Below are positions 8,792 through 17,929 of a stretch of 54,767 bases of DNA, piece by piece (position 1 is the stretch's first letter; the number at the start of each line of letters is the position of its first letter). The position numbers and the translations under genes were made by a program. The DNA lies in contig DRQG01000144.1 in the NCBI GenBank assembly GCA_011369465.1, positions 1 to 54,767 on the forward strand, in the 5' to 3' direction. This DNA comes from Caldithrix abyssi (GTDB lineage Bacteria > Calditrichota > Calditrichia > Calditrichales > Calditrichaceae). The notes under the pieces were generated by a model, which saw only the letters and a list, made by a program, of their open reading frames with translations, searched no databases and was not told where the DNA came from.

Positions 8792-10969
8792 ATGCGACAT
8801 CGGATACATAAATTTAGCGCCACATTACTGACCGTGCTCTTATTGTACCTCCAGCTTCCGGCGGCCGCCGGCACCGTTCAGGGCCGATTGCTCGACGAGA
8901 ACGATCAGCCTGTGGCCGGAGCCAATATCTATATCGAAGGAACCGTTTTGGGAGCGGCCAGCAGTCTGGACGGCAGTTTTACGATCAGCGGAGTTCCTGC
9001 CGGGCAGTTCCGGCTGGTGATCAGTATGGTCGGCTACCAGGAGCAATCACTCAAAATAAAAATAACGGAAGGGCAAAAACTGGATCTACAGACAATCGTC
9101 CTTAAATCGGTGCCGTTAAAATCGCAGCCCATTGTGGTTACCGCGGGCAAATATGAACAAAAGGTGGAAAACGTTCCGGTAAGCATCAGCAGCGTATCGC
9201 GCATGGAAATCGAAGCGCGCAATTCCATCACCATTGATAAGGCTTTGCAGTATGTTTCCGGCGTGAATATGAACGGAGATCAGGTCAATATTAGGGGTTC
9301 CAGCGGTTACAGCCGGGGCGTGGGCAGCCGGGTCATTATGCTGCTGGACGGCGTGCCCTTTATCGCCGGCGATACGCAGGGGATGATTTTCGAAGCTTTG
9401 GCTATGAACCAGATAGAGCGAATTGAGGTGCTCAAGGGTGCCGGCTCCGCCCTGTACGGTTCCAGCGCCATCGGAGGCGTCATAAACGTCATCACCCGGC
9501 CCGTCAGCGAAAAACCGGAATTCTCTGTGGAAGCGTACGGCGGAATGTATGCCAAACCGTATTATGACGAATGGAACTGGAGCAATAAAACACAGTTTAT
9601 GCACGGTATTAAGGCAGGCTATTCGCGCAAAATAAACGATGTGGGTTTGCGTATCGCCGCGGCCCGCGACCGGGACGACGGTTACCGTAAAAACGATTAT
9701 AAAACCCGCTATAATATCAATGCCAAATTGCAGTACGATTTGAGCGCTTTTGATCAGATAACGGTTTCCGCGAACTATATGGATCAAAGCCGGGGGAATT
9801 TTTTCTATTGGAAAGACCTGGACAATGCCCTGATTCCGCCGGACGACCAGCTTTCGCAAAAGGTTCACTCGGTACGCTATTATGTAATGCCTGCCTATCG
9901 CAAAGCGATCGACCCGGGTTCCTATTTAAAAATAAAATCCATTTGGTTTCACAACTACTTTAAGGATAATATCGGCGATCCGGGTAATGAATCCACATCG
10001 GATTTTTTTCATGTGGATGTGCAATACGGACTGCAAGCGGGCCGGCATCTGCTTACCGTTGGGCTGGTACCCAGCTACAACATGCTTTCGTCCAATATTT
10101 TCGGATCGCGTAATGGGTTGGGACTGGCTGTTTACGCTCAGGATGAACTGTCTTTTTCGGATCGCTGGATTTTAACGCTGGGCGGACGGTTCGACTATTA
10201 TGATATTGACGCGCTGGGATCGGATAACAGTGTGAATCCCAAACTGGGATTGGTGTTTAAACCGGCAGAAGGCGCCGCATTGCGCTTTTCCGCGGGAACA
10301 GGATTCCGGGCGCCGTCTATGGCCGAAGCCTTTACCTCCACGTCCACGGGCGGGATAGTGGTGGTACCCAACGAAAATCTGAAAGCCGAACGCAGCGTTT
10401 CGGCCGAGATCGGCTGGCGCCAGATGTACAGCGCATATCTGGCCAGCGATGTTGCCCTATTTTACAGTAAATATCAGGATTTGATCGAAGGCGGATTCCT
10501 GCCTTCCGGAAATATCCAGTTTCAAAATGTAACCGAAGCCCGTATTGCGGGAGGGGAGATCAATCTGAACTTTCAACCCCTGTTAAAAAGAGTATTTATT
10601 AACCTCGGTTATACTTTTCTCGATCCGCGCGATTTAAGCATCAACGATTATCTGAAATACCGGCCGCGCCATTTGTTGTATCTCAACGGAATTTGGCGGT
10701 TTTCCATCTGGTCGTTGGAAATGGATTATCGCTTTATCAGCCGTTACGATAGAATCGACGAAAATTTCGCGGCCGTCATACCCGACGCAGAAGTGCGCGG
10801 CGACGCCCATGTTGTGGATGTTCGGTTACAATCCCGCTTTAACTGGAACAAAATTCCTGTGCGTTTTTCTTTGCAGATTAATAACCTGCTGCAATACCAT
10901 TATATCGATCTGATCGGTTCTATCGCTCCCATCCGCAATTATGTGTTTACGTTTGGGTTAGAGCTGTAG
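8792..10969 (+). CDS. TonB-dependent outer-membrane receptor
   Basis: A 725-residue TonB-dependent transporter. A signal peptide (1-26) is followed by a carboxypeptidase-D regulatory-like domain (about 27-110: GTVQGRLLDENDQPVAGANI ... VSMVGYQEQ region), a plug domain (about 118-235, with VNIRGSSGYSRG, VIMLLDGVPFIAGD, IERIEVLKGAGSALYGSSA and GGVINVITRP), and a 22-strand-type barrel to the C-terminus (LNINNLL-like and FTFGLEL ending). The RBS GGGAGAGGAAA precedes the start. The barrel segments GTGFRAPSMAEAFTSTST and NENLKAERSVSAEIGW are typical of siderophore, vitamin or metal receptors rather than SusC, which is normally about 1000 residues and paired with SusD. With the upstream lipoprotein and the downstream cytochrome c peroxidase it may serve metal or cofactor uptake. 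The substrate cannot be read from sequence. Confidence 0.92.
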   Translation: MRHRIHKFSATLLTVLLLYLQLPAAAGTVQGRLLDENDQPVAGANIYIEGTVLGAASSLDGSFTISGVPAGQFRLVISMVGYQEQSLKIKITEGQKLDLQTIVLKSVPLKSQPIVVTAGKYEQKVENVPVSISSVSRMEIEARNSITIDKALQYVSGVNMNGDQVNIRGSSGYSRGVGSRVIMLLDGVPFIAGDTQGMIFEALAMNQIERIEVLKGAGSALYGSSAIGGVINVITRPVSEKPEFSVEAYGGMYAKPYYDEWNWSNKTQFMHGIKAGYSRKINDVGLRIAAARDRDDGYRKNDYKTRYNINAKLQYDLSAFDQITVSANYMDQSRGNFFYWKDLDNALIPPDDQLSQKVHSVRYYVMPAYRKAIDPGSYLKIKSIWFHNYFKDNIGDPGNESTSDFFHVDVQYGLQAGRHLLTVGLVPSYNMLSSNIFGSRNGLGLAVYAQDELSFSDRWILTLGGRFDYYDIDALGSDNSVNPKLGLVFKPAEGAALRFSAGTGFRAPSMAEAFTSTSTGGIVVVPNENLKAERSVSAEIGWRQMYSAYLASDVALFYSKYQDLIEGGFLPSGNIQFQNVTEARIAGGEINLNFQPLLKRVFINLGYTFLDPRDLSINDYLKYRPRHLLYLNGIWRFSIWSLEMDYRFISRYDRIDENFAAVIPDAEVRGDAHVVDVRLQSRFNWNKIPVRFSLQINNLLQYHYIDLIGSIAPIRNYVFTFGLEL

Positions 10970-11049
10970 CAAAGTTTGGTTTAAGTAAAAAAATTTAATA
11001 AATTTAATAAATATTAGAAATTTTCAATCAACCCAATATAGGAGGACTT

Positions 11050-12057
11050 ATGAAGAAGCTCGTATTATTAATTGCACCGCTTATTCTGCTGTATGCCTGC
11101 GGAGGCGGCGGTGAGGCGGACAAAACCGAAATGAAAAAGAAGGTTCTGGAACAAGCCAAAACCTTCTTTAAACCTCTGCCGGACAAAATGCCCGGTTCGG
11201 AAAACGACACCCCCGAACGAATCGCATTGGGTGAAAAACTGTATTTTGATAACATCCTATCGTTGGACAACAAACAGTCCTGCAACACCTGCCATGTACT
11301 GGACGGGAAAAAAGCGGGCGTAGATAATTTACCGACTTCTCCCGGCGTTAAAGGACAAAACGGGGATCGCAATTCTCCTACGGTGCTTAATGCCGGTTTT
11401 CAGTTTGTACAATTTTGGGACGGGCGCGCCAAAGACCTTAAAGAACAGGCCAAAGGCCCCGTTTTAAATTCGGTAGAAATGGCCATGCCGGATTCCAACG
11501 CCGTGGTTAAGAAACTGAAGGCTTCCGCAGAGTACAAAGACCTGTTTGCCAAAGCTTTCCCCAACAGCAAAGACCCCGTTACCTATGATAATATGGCTGA
11601 AGCCATCGCCGCTTTTGAGCGTACACTCATTACCCGCGATCGTTTTGATGATTTCCTCAAAGGCGATCTGAAGGCGCTCTCCAATGATGAAGCCGAAGGT
11701 CTGGATCTGTTTATTAAAAAAGCCTGTATTACCTGCCATACGGGGGAGCTGCTGGGCGGCAATATGTATCAAAAAATGGGTTTGATTAAACCTTATTCCG
11801 ATACAGAAGACACCGGCCGGCATAGGGTAACCGGTAACGATGCCGACAAGTTCATGTTCAAAGTGCCCACCATGCGCAACGTGGCTTTAACAGCGCCCTA
11901 TTTCCATGACGGCAAGGTGGAATCTCTGCGCGAGGCAATTAAGATTATGGCGGATATTCAGCTGGGTCAGCAGTTGACCAATCTGGAAGCTTTGAAAATT
12001 GAAAAGTTTTTGAATGCATTAACGGATAAAAAACTGGCTGAGGCGAATAAAAAATAA
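11050..12057 (+). CDS. Di-heme cytochrome c peroxidase, lipoprotein
   Basis: A 335-residue periplasmic protein of the CcpA/MauG family that reduces hydrogen peroxide with electrons from c-type cytochromes. It is lipid-anchored: MKKLVLLIAPLILLYACGGG, lipid Cys 17. Two heme-binding CxxCH motifs are present, SCNTCH (C78, C81, H82) and ACITCH (C226, C229, H230). The loop NSPTVLNAGFQFVQFWDGRA between them is diagnostic, as is KVPTMRNVALTAPYFHDGKV near the end, whose Met can be an axial ligand. The start has a strong AGGAGG site. The gene follows the TonB receptor by 80 bp and ends in a strong terminator. Its role is detoxification of peroxide during respiration, or possibly modification of a metal-uptake partner as known for MauG relatives; the second is speculation. 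Confidence 0.93.
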   Translation: MKKLVLLIAPLILLYACGGGGEADKTEMKKKVLEQAKTFFKPLPDKMPGSENDTPERIALGEKLYFDNILSLDNKQSCNTCHVLDGKKAGVDNLPTSPGVKGQNGDRNSPTVLNAGFQFVQFWDGRAKDLKEQAKGPVLNSVEMAMPDSNAVVKKLKASAEYKDLFAKAFPNSKDPVTYDNMAEAIAAFERTLITRDRFDDFLKGDLKALSNDEAEGLDLFIKKACITCHTGELLGGNMYQKMGLIKPYSDTEDTGRHRVTGNDADKFMFKVPTMRNVALTAPYFHDGKVESLREAIKIMADIQLGQQLTNLEALKIEKFLNALTDKKLAEANKK

Positions 12058-12078
12058 GCAGGCTCTATCTTAAAATAA

Positions 12079-12113
12079 AAAAGCCGTACCGGTATTTCGG
12101 TGCGGCTTTTTTT
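12079..12113 (+). terminator. Rho-independent terminator after cytochrome c peroxidase
   Basis: The stem AAAAGCCGTACCG pairs with CGGTGCGGCTTTT (one G-T pair) around a short loop and ends in a T run at 12107-12113. It lies 20 bp after the stop codon. Confidence 0.9.
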
Positions 12114-12340
12114 GTCCTCAATTTTGAGCTAACAGACGTTTTATAGAGAATTATTGCAGAGAGAGTACTTACAAAATCGGGTATGATGCGGTCTGCAAGG
12201 TTGTCGAATGCATCACTTATTCTGAATAATAGTCATCAAAATTCAAAAAAATTCATTGCTGTCCAAAATAAATTATTATGAAAATGCAGACATCGTTTTT
12301 TAAGGAGTTACAACAATAATTATCTTCATTGTCAATTCTG

Positions 12341-12495
12341 CTTGTCCGCCAAGGCGGGCTTGTGCGCCGTGGCGTGCCCATCCGCCAACTCTCCCCCTTG
12401 ATCCCCCTCTTTGCGAAAGAGAGGGGGGAATGCTTTTCCGCCGTGGCGGGCCTGTCCGCCGTGGCGGGCCTGTCCGCCGTGGCGGAAAAGGGGGT
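12341..12495. repeat. GC-rich repeat cluster with 18-bp tandem unit
   Basis: The 502-bp gap 12058-12559 holds the terminator, an AT-rich stretch with nothing recognised, and this cluster. The unit TCCGCCGTGGCGGGCCTG occurs at 12437-12454 and 12455-12472 with a partial third copy at 12473-12485; diverged units flank it at 12345-12385. Between them a hairpin, CCCCCTCTTT against AAAGAGAGGGGG, spans 12403-12427. The tract is bounded by pyrimidine- and purine-rich CTCCCCC and GGGGGTGAG. Open frames through it on both strands are low-complexity and are not taken as genes. Confidence 0.8.
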
Positions 12496-12559
12496 GAGTT
12501 GCCAATTTCTTCAATCAGGATAGTATTATAATTTCTATTTTGTGCAGCAATGAAAAACC

Positions 12560-13132
12560 TTACAATCCGAAACTGTATCCCACCATAATCATCCAGTTGT
12601 TATAAGCCAAATTATCCGGATTTTCAACATCCAATTCGTGGCTTACGAAATTATAAACAAATTCTCCGTAAAGGCCCACAATAGACTTGACTCCCAAACC
12701 TAAACTATACCCCAGGGTACTTTTCAGATCTGCGGAATCACTTCGTCCAGCTGCGGTTACTTTAAACTTTCCGCTGTAATAACCCATGCCACCTTTAAGG
12801 TAGGGATTCACGACGATAAGAGGGATGGGTAAAAATACACGGACAAAAGCGCCAAAATAGGATTGACTGATCTCACTGGTAAGGGTTTGACCAAAGGCTG
12901 TGGTTTCAAATGTGTAAGGCGACAATGTCATCGTATATTCTGCGCCAACATCAATAAGAGGCAGCCAATCGAAAACGAAATGTGCGCCTCCAACGAATGT
13001 GTTTGCCGCACTGGCCTGATCCTGAAACGCCGATGTAGCCATACCGGCCTGAATACCCAGTCCGGTGGCCATACTTGTCTGAACGGTAAATAAAAGGATG
13101 AAAATAGTGAATAATAAGGAAAGTCTTTTCAT
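12560..13132 (-). CDS. Small outer-membrane beta-barrel protein
   Basis: A 190-residue protein with a cleavable signal peptide (MKRLSLLFTIFILLFTVQTSMATG). The start at 13132 is set by a perfect GGAGGT site eight bases upstream; an ATG at 13210 would add 26 residues that hide the signal. The mature sequence alternates polar and hydrophobic residues in eight or so segments (GLGIQAGMATSAF, GGAHFVFDWLPLIDVGAEY, YFGAFVRVFLP, VNPYLKGGMGYYSG, GYSLGLGVKS, LYGEFVYNFVS, WMIMVGYSFGL) and ends in aromatic-rich hydrophobic residues, as outer-membrane porin-like barrels (OmpW/OmpA-like group) do. The specific function is unknown. It is transcribed divergently from the GH57 gene with 298 bp between the starts. 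Confidence 0.8.
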   Translation of the reverse strand: MKRLSLLFTIFILLFTVQTSMATGLGIQAGMATSAFQDQASAANTFVGGAHFVFDWLPLIDVGAEYTMTLSPYTFETTAFGQTLTSEISQSYFGAFVRVFLPIPLIVVNPYLKGGMGYYSGKFKVTAAGRSDSADLKSTLGYSLGLGVKSIVGLYGEFVYNFVSHELDVENPDNLAYNNWMIMVGYSFGL

Positions 13133-13332
13133 ACTACCTCCTGAATAATATGACATTAGAGAATTGAAGCAAAATACAGATTTAACCAAAAGTACACAAG
13201 AGACGATCAAAAAAATATGTTCTATATCAAATAGGCTTCCGTTGTATATGTACTAAAATGAGCATATCCGAACAAATAATATTTGAATTTGGAAAAAAAG
13301 CATATTTTATTTGGAGAATTATTCTTTTTTTC

Positions 13333-13360
13333 TTGACAAATTTCATAAACCTTCTAAATT
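13333..13360 (+). promoter_or_regulatory. Candidate promoter of the GH57 gene, matching one at 19998
   Basis: TTGACA (13333-13338) and TAAATT (13355-13360) are 16 bp apart. The sequence TTCTTGACAAATT and the downstream ATCTGAGTTACGTT (13371-13384) recur, with one base change, at the promoter before 20158. TCTAAAT occurs here twice as a direct repeat (13354-13360 and 13366-13372), matching the half-site of the palindrome upstream of the symporter. Translation starts about 60 bp after the expected transcription start. The rest of the 298-bp intergenic region shows nothing further. Confidence 0.6.
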
Positions 13361-13430
13361 CGTCATCTAAATCTGAGTTACGTTGGAGCGGACCGGAACG
13401 GTATGAAAAACAGATATATCAGAGGAATGT

Positions 13431-15557
13431 ATGAAAAAAATTAATTTTCTTTTTGGAATTCACAATCATCAACCCGTGGGGAATTTTGATTTTGTATTTG
13501 AAGAAGCTTATCAGAAATCCTACCGGCCTTTTATTGAAGTGCTCAGGCGGCATCCCAAAATTCGTATCGCCATTCATTTTAGCGGTATTTTGCTGGACTG
13601 GATAAAAAAACATCATCCTGATTATATGCCCATGTTACGGAATATGGTGGAGCAAGGTCAGCTGGAAATACTGACCGGCGGCTTTTATGAACCCATACTG
13701 GCCGTAATACCAAAAGCGGACCGGCTTGGACAGATAAAAAAACTTACTTCAGCCGTGAAAGAAACGTTTGGATATGAGGCCCGGGGGATGTGGCTGGCCG
13801 AAAGGATTTGGGAGCCCACTCTGCCCAGCACTCTTGATGAAGCGGGGGTTGAGTACACGATTTTGGATGACACGCATTTTAAATATGCCGGGTTACGTGA
13901 TGAGGATTTGAACGGTTATTATTTAACCGAAGATTTATGCAATACAGTGCGTCTCTTTCCTATCAGCAAGCGTCTCAGGTACACAATCCCTTTTGAAGAA
14001 CCTCAGGCAACGATCGATCATTTACGCGGGCTGGCCAGCGAAGACGGCCGCTTTATTGTGGTCTTTGCCGATGACGGGGAAAAATTTGGCGTTTGGCCAA
14101 ACACTTACGACCACGTGTACACCAACGGTTGGCTGGATCGGTTTTTCAGTGTTCTGGAAGAAAATCTGGACTGGATTAACATTATGCATTTTTCGGAAGC
14201 GGTCGATCGTATAAAACCCCTGGGGCGCATTTATCTGCCAACGGCCTCTTATGCGGAAATGGGAGAATGGTCGTTATTTTCCCGGGCTCAGCAGCAATTT
14301 GTGGAATTTGAACATTATCTGCAGGAACAGGGCGTTTCCGAGCAGAATAATGTTTTTGTGCGCGGCGGTTTCTGGCGCAATTTTTTAGCCAAATACCGCG
14401 AAGTAAACGATATGCACAAAAAGATGATCTACGTGAGCAAACAAATCTGGCAAAAACCGGAGACAGAACGTAAAAAATTGCATACGGCCATGGATCATGT
14501 TTGGGCCGCGCAGTGTAACTGCCCTTATTGGCATGGCGTGTTCGGCGGCATTTATTTAAGCCATATTCGTGACGCCATATACCGCCACCTCATCGAAGCG
14601 GAAAAAGAATTAGACCACCTGGATGGCGTCGGGCGTAAATTGCCGCGCATCATCGTAAAAGATATAAATGTGGATGGTTACGATGAAGTTATCCTGGAAA
14701 GCGATGTTCTCAACGCCTATTTTGATTTAAAAGCCGGCGGCATGTTGTACGAACTGGACTATAAGCCGTTAGCCAAAAATATCCTGGATACCATGACCCG
14801 CCGCCACGAAGCCTATCATAATCAACTCGACCGCGCTGTAACTGCCGATCAGCAGAACGGTGAGACCGCCAGCATCCATGACCTGGTATTGGCCAAAGAA
14901 CCGGACTTGAAATCCAAACTGCATTATGATTTCTATGACCGCAAAGCCTTAATCGACCATTTCCTTCATCCCGATACAAATATACGGGATTTCTCAGCGG
15001 CGCATTATAAAGAAGAGGGTAATTTTGTAAATAGTGTGTATCGGTTAGAGGATAAAGAGGAAACAAGAAGCGGGCTTAAAATCATACTCCAACGGGATGG
15101 GCACATATCCGGGCAGCCGGTACGGCTGCGCAAACAGATTGCCATGAAAAAATCAGACGGCCGGATGACCATAGACTACGAAATTATTAATCGTTCCAAT
15201 GTGGAGATCGATACGGTTTTTGGGGTGGAATTTAATTTCGGTCTGCAGGCCGGGCACGCTGATGACCGCTATTATTATCTACAGGAAGGCAAACCGGACG
15301 ATCCCTATCTGGACAGTACGGGCATTCTGGAAAATCGTAACTTTATCGGTTTGCGGGACGATTGGAGAGGGCTGGATATCAGCCTGAAGTCGGATCAATC
15401 CGGCAGCATCTGGCGTTTTCCCATCGAAACCATCTCTTTGTCCGAAGGCGGTTTCGAACGGGTCTATCAAAGTTCCGCCGTTTTGTTTAACTGGCCGCTC
15501 AGGTTGAAGGATGTGTGGAAGGTGAAGATGGAAATGAAACTGGGAATCTGTGACTAA
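13431..15557 (+). CDS. GH57 4-alpha-glucanotransferase / alpha-amylase
   Basis: A 708-residue cytoplasmic enzyme that cleaves and transfers alpha-1,4-glucan chains. It has no signal peptide and starts directly with FLFGIHNHQPVGNFD, the hallmark first motif of family GH57. The nucleophile Glu124 lies in WLAERIWEPTLPS and the acid/base Asp214 in IVVFADDGEKFGVWP; both numbers coincide with those I recall for the Thermococcus litoralis enzyme (Glu123, Asp214). The segments LTGGFYEPIL and ILDDTHFKYAGL are also family motifs. After the barrel come the helical DUF1925-type region and a C-terminal beta-sandwich (DUF1926-type, about 420-708). The RBS AGAGGA precedes the start. Most relatives are from thermophiles and archaea. 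It is followed by a hairpin and then the carbamoyltransferase gene. I cannot separate amylase from glucanotransferase activity by sequence alone. Confidence 0.93.
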   Translation: MKKINFLFGIHNHQPVGNFDFVFEEAYQKSYRPFIEVLRRHPKIRIAIHFSGILLDWIKKHHPDYMPMLRNMVEQGQLEILTGGFYEPILAVIPKADRLGQIKKLTSAVKETFGYEARGMWLAERIWEPTLPSTLDEAGVEYTILDDTHFKYAGLRDEDLNGYYLTEDLCNTVRLFPISKRLRYTIPFEEPQATIDHLRGLASEDGRFIVVFADDGEKFGVWPNTYDHVYTNGWLDRFFSVLEENLDWINIMHFSEAVDRIKPLGRIYLPTASYAEMGEWSLFSRAQQQFVEFEHYLQEQGVSEQNNVFVRGGFWRNFLAKYREVNDMHKKMIYVSKQIWQKPETERKKLHTAMDHVWAAQCNCPYWHGVFGGIYLSHIRDAIYRHLIEAEKELDHLDGVGRKLPRIIVKDINVDGYDEVILESDVLNAYFDLKAGGMLYELDYKPLAKNILDTMTRRHEAYHNQLDRAVTADQQNGETASIHDLVLAKEPDLKSKLHYDFYDRKALIDHFLHPDTNIRDFSAAHYKEEGNFVNSVYRLEDKEETRSGLKIILQRDGHISGQPVRLRKQIAMKKSDGRMTIDYEIINRSNVEIDTVFGVEFNFGLQAGHADDRYYYLQEGKPDDPYLDSTGILENRNFIGLRDDWRGLDISLKSDQSGSIWRFPIETISLSEGGFERVYQSSAVLFNWPLRLKDVWKVKMEMKLGICD

Positions 15558-15562
15558 ATAAA

Positions 15563-15614
15563 GGAGTGATGGAGTATTGGATTGTTGATTTTTCTATCAA
15601 TACTCCATCACTCC
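15563..15614. repeat. Perfect 17-bp inverted repeat, terminator-like
   Basis: GGAGTGATGGAGTATTG (15563-15579) pairs perfectly with CAATACTCCATCACTCC (15598-15614) across an 18-base loop. It begins a few bases after the GH57 stop. There is no T run, so it is a palindromic repeat with possible termination or mRNA-end protection. A related palindrome with GGAGTATTGGA lies at 46824-46912. Confidence 0.85.
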
Positions 15615-15663
15615 AATCCTCCATGAACAAAACAATATGATAAAAAAACATTACTACTAATCT

Positions 15664-17481
15664 ATGTATATCCTCGGCATATCAGCCTATTATCACGATT
15701 CGGCGGCGGCCTTGCTGCACAACGGTGAGATTGTAGCTGCGGCGCAGGAGGAGCGTTTCAGCCGGAAAAAACACGATCACGATTTCCCGCGCCGCGCCAT
15801 CGGGTACTGCCTTTCGGAAGCGGCCATCACGGCGGAACAGATTGACGTGGTGGCTTTTTATGACAAACCGTTTCTCAAGTTTACTCGTTTGCTGGAGACC
15901 TACCTCAGTTTTCCTTTGCGCGGTTTATCATCATTTTTAATGGCCATGCCCTTGTGGATTCGTCAGAAGCTTTGGATACCCGATTTGATTGAAAAAGAAT
16001 TGGATTATCACGGGACCATCATATTTCCCGAGCACCACGAGTCACACGCCGCTTCCGCTTTTTTCCCCTCGCCGTTCAAGAAGGCCGCTATCCTCACAGT
16101 GGACGGCGTGGGGGAATGGGCCACGGCTTCCATAGGGACGGGCAATGCGAACAAAGTGGAAATTCTGTCCGAATTGCAGTTTCCTCATTCGTTGGGTCTG
16201 CTCTATTCCGCGTTCACTTATTTCACAGGTTTTAAAGTTAATTCCGGTGAGTATAAATTAATGGGTCTGGCGCCTTATGGCGAACCCCGATATGTGCAGA
16301 CGATTTTGGATCAGTTGATCGATTTAAAGGAAGACGGTTCCTTCCGATTGGATTTATCCTATTTTGATTATTTGACCGGTCTGAAAATGACTTCCAAAAA
16401 ATTTGATCGGCTGTTTGGTGGTCCTCCACGCCAACCGGAAAGCCCGCTTACCCGGCGCGAAATGGATATGGCCCGTTCCATTCAGGAAGTTACGGAAGAA
16501 ATTATCTTGCGTATGGCGCGCCACGTGAAAAAGGTAACCGGAATGGAATATCTCTGCCTGGCCGGCGGTGTGGCTTTAAATTCGGTAGCCAACGGTAAAA
16601 TACTACGTTCGGGGATTTTTAAAGATATCTGGATTCAACCGGCTGCGGGGGACGCCGGCGGAGCGCTGGGAGCGGCCTATGTTGCCCATCATCATTTTAA
16701 AAATGCAAACCGTAAAATAACGCAAGGAAAGGATAGCCAGTGTGCTTCGTTGCTGGGGCCCGTGTACACGGAAACCGAAATTAATACCTTTTTAAAGGAA
16801 CGAAATATCCCCTTTGAGCAAGATGCCGATGAATCCCTGCTGAATCGAGTGGCCGAAGCCATAGCCGATGGAAAAGTGATCGGCTGGTTTCAGGGCAGGA
16901 TGGAATTCGGGCCGCGGGCGCTGGGCAACCGATCCATATTGGCGGACGCCCGTTCGCCGGAGATGCAGAGAAAGTTGAATCTGAAAATCAAATTCCGCGA
17001 AGGATTCCGGCCCTTTGCGCCGGCGGTGCTGGAAGAGGCAGCAGAGGATTGGTTTTATTTGGACCGGCCAAGCCCTTACATGTTGTTGGTGTGCGATGTC
17101 CGACCGGAAAAGCGGTTGCCTGTTGATAAAGAGGCAGCCGGGCTTAACGGTTTAGAAAAACTGAATGTTCCCCGGTCGCAAATCCCGGCTGTAACCCATG
17201 TGGATTATTCCGCCCGGATACAGACCGTAAACCGGCGGGATAATCCGCTTTTTTATGATTTACTGGCCGCATTTTACCGAAAAACCGGCTGTCCGGTGGT
17301 AATAAATACCTCCTTCAATGTGCGCGGCGAGCCGATTGTGAACAGCCCGGAAGACGCCTATCGCTGTTTTATGCGAACGAATATGGACATGCTGGTGATG
17401 GGAACGCATATTCTGCAAAAAGAAAAGCAGCCGCAATGGCAGGAACAACAGGACTGGAGAACGGTTTATGAGCTGGATTAA
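15664..17481 (+). CDS. Carbamoyltransferase, NodU/CmcH family
   Basis: A 605-residue O-carbamoyltransferase that uses carbamoyl phosphate and ATP to carbamoylate a hydroxyl of a sugar or other small molecule. The N-terminal Kae1/YrdC-type part opens with ILGISAYYHDSAAALL and has EERFSRKKHDHDFP, HHESHAASAFFPSPF and VDGVGEWATASIG. The glycine-rich CLAGGVALNSVANGK and QPAAGDAGGALGAA follow. The C-terminal carbamoyltransferase domain shows GWFQGRMEFGPRALGNRSI, FREGFRPFAPAV, and CPVVINTSFNVRGEPIVNSPEDA. Its 3-prime end overlaps the SxtJ-like gene by 14 bp. This trio (carbamoyltransferase, SxtJ, DUF5989) is a recurrent cluster in many bacteria with no assigned product that I know of. The acceptor here is unknown; the setting between glucan-active enzymes suggests a glycan or glycolipid, which is inference. 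Confidence 0.92.
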   Translation: MYILGISAYYHDSAAALLHNGEIVAAAQEERFSRKKHDHDFPRRAIGYCLSEAAITAEQIDVVAFYDKPFLKFTRLLETYLSFPLRGLSSFLMAMPLWIRQKLWIPDLIEKELDYHGTIIFPEHHESHAASAFFPSPFKKAAILTVDGVGEWATASIGTGNANKVEILSELQFPHSLGLLYSAFTYFTGFKVNSGEYKLMGLAPYGEPRYVQTILDQLIDLKEDGSFRLDLSYFDYLTGLKMTSKKFDRLFGGPPRQPESPLTRREMDMARSIQEVTEEIILRMARHVKKVTGMEYLCLAGGVALNSVANGKILRSGIFKDIWIQPAAGDAGGALGAAYVAHHHFKNANRKITQGKDSQCASLLGPVYTETEINTFLKERNIPFEQDADESLLNRVAEAIADGKVIGWFQGRMEFGPRALGNRSILADARSPEMQRKLNLKIKFREGFRPFAPAVLEEAAEDWFYLDRPSPYMLLVCDVRPEKRLPVDKEAAGLNGLEKLNVPRSQIPAVTHVDYSARIQTVNRRDNPLFYDLLAAFYRKTGCPVVINTSFNVRGEPIVNSPEDAYRCFMRTNMDMLVMGTHILQKEKQPQWQEQQDWRTVYELD

Positions 17482-17893
17482 AGATGTAAAAGCCGATTTA
17501 ACCGGTCTCGATTATTCACGCCAATCCCTGCAACGCTTCGCATGGCTGGTTGGAAGCGTGTTGCTGTTGATAGGGATCTACTTATATTATAAAAAAATCA
17601 CTTCGGCGGCTGCGATCGTTTCTATACCGGGATTGTTGTTGCTCATCGCATCTTTTATTGCCCCCGCCTCGTTAAAGCGAATTTACACAATCTGGATGGC
17701 CCTGGCTTTTTTAATAGGCTGGTTGGTTTCCCGTATATTGTTGACATTTATTTTTTATCTGTTGGTTGCGCCCATAGGATTGGTGGCAAAAGTTTTCGGT
17801 AAGCACTTTTTGGAAATTGCACAACGGCCGGATCAAAACAGCTATTGGGTAAAAAAGAATAAAACCGATTCAAACTATGAGAAACTGTATTAA
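17468..17893 (+). CDS. SxtJ family membrane protein
   Basis: A 141-residue membrane protein. An N-terminal amphipathic stretch (MSWIKDVKADLTGLDYSRQSLQRFA) precedes three or four hydrophobic segments: about 27-44, 47-68, and a long 75-110 region that could cross twice. The C-terminus is short and charged (KKNKTDSNYEKLY). The arrangement and its place directly after a NodU-type carbamoyltransferase fit the SxtJ family, named from the saxitoxin cluster, whose function is not known. It overlaps the carbamoyltransferase by 14 bp, implying translational coupling. It could hold the enzyme at the membrane or move its substrate; both are inference. Confidence 0.8.
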   Translation: MSWIKDVKADLTGLDYSRQSLQRFAWLVGSVLLLIGIYLYYKKITSAAAIVSIPGLLLLIASFIAPASLKRIYTIWMALAFLIGWLVSRILLTFIFYLLVAPIGLVAKVFGKHFLEIAQRPDQNSYWVKKNKTDSNYEKLY

Positions 17894-17929
17894 TTTGTTC
17901 AATCATAAAGCAGAATGAAGGATTAAAAA

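Noticed and set aside
9116-9868. Long minus-strand frame inside the TonB receptor gene
   Set aside because: Antisense shadow of a well-supported receptor; composition is that of a mirrored coding strand and no domain is recognisable.
12329-12523. Small open frames on both strands
   Set aside because: They are translations of the 18-bp tandem repeat and its flanks (repeated SAVAG and HGGQAR units).
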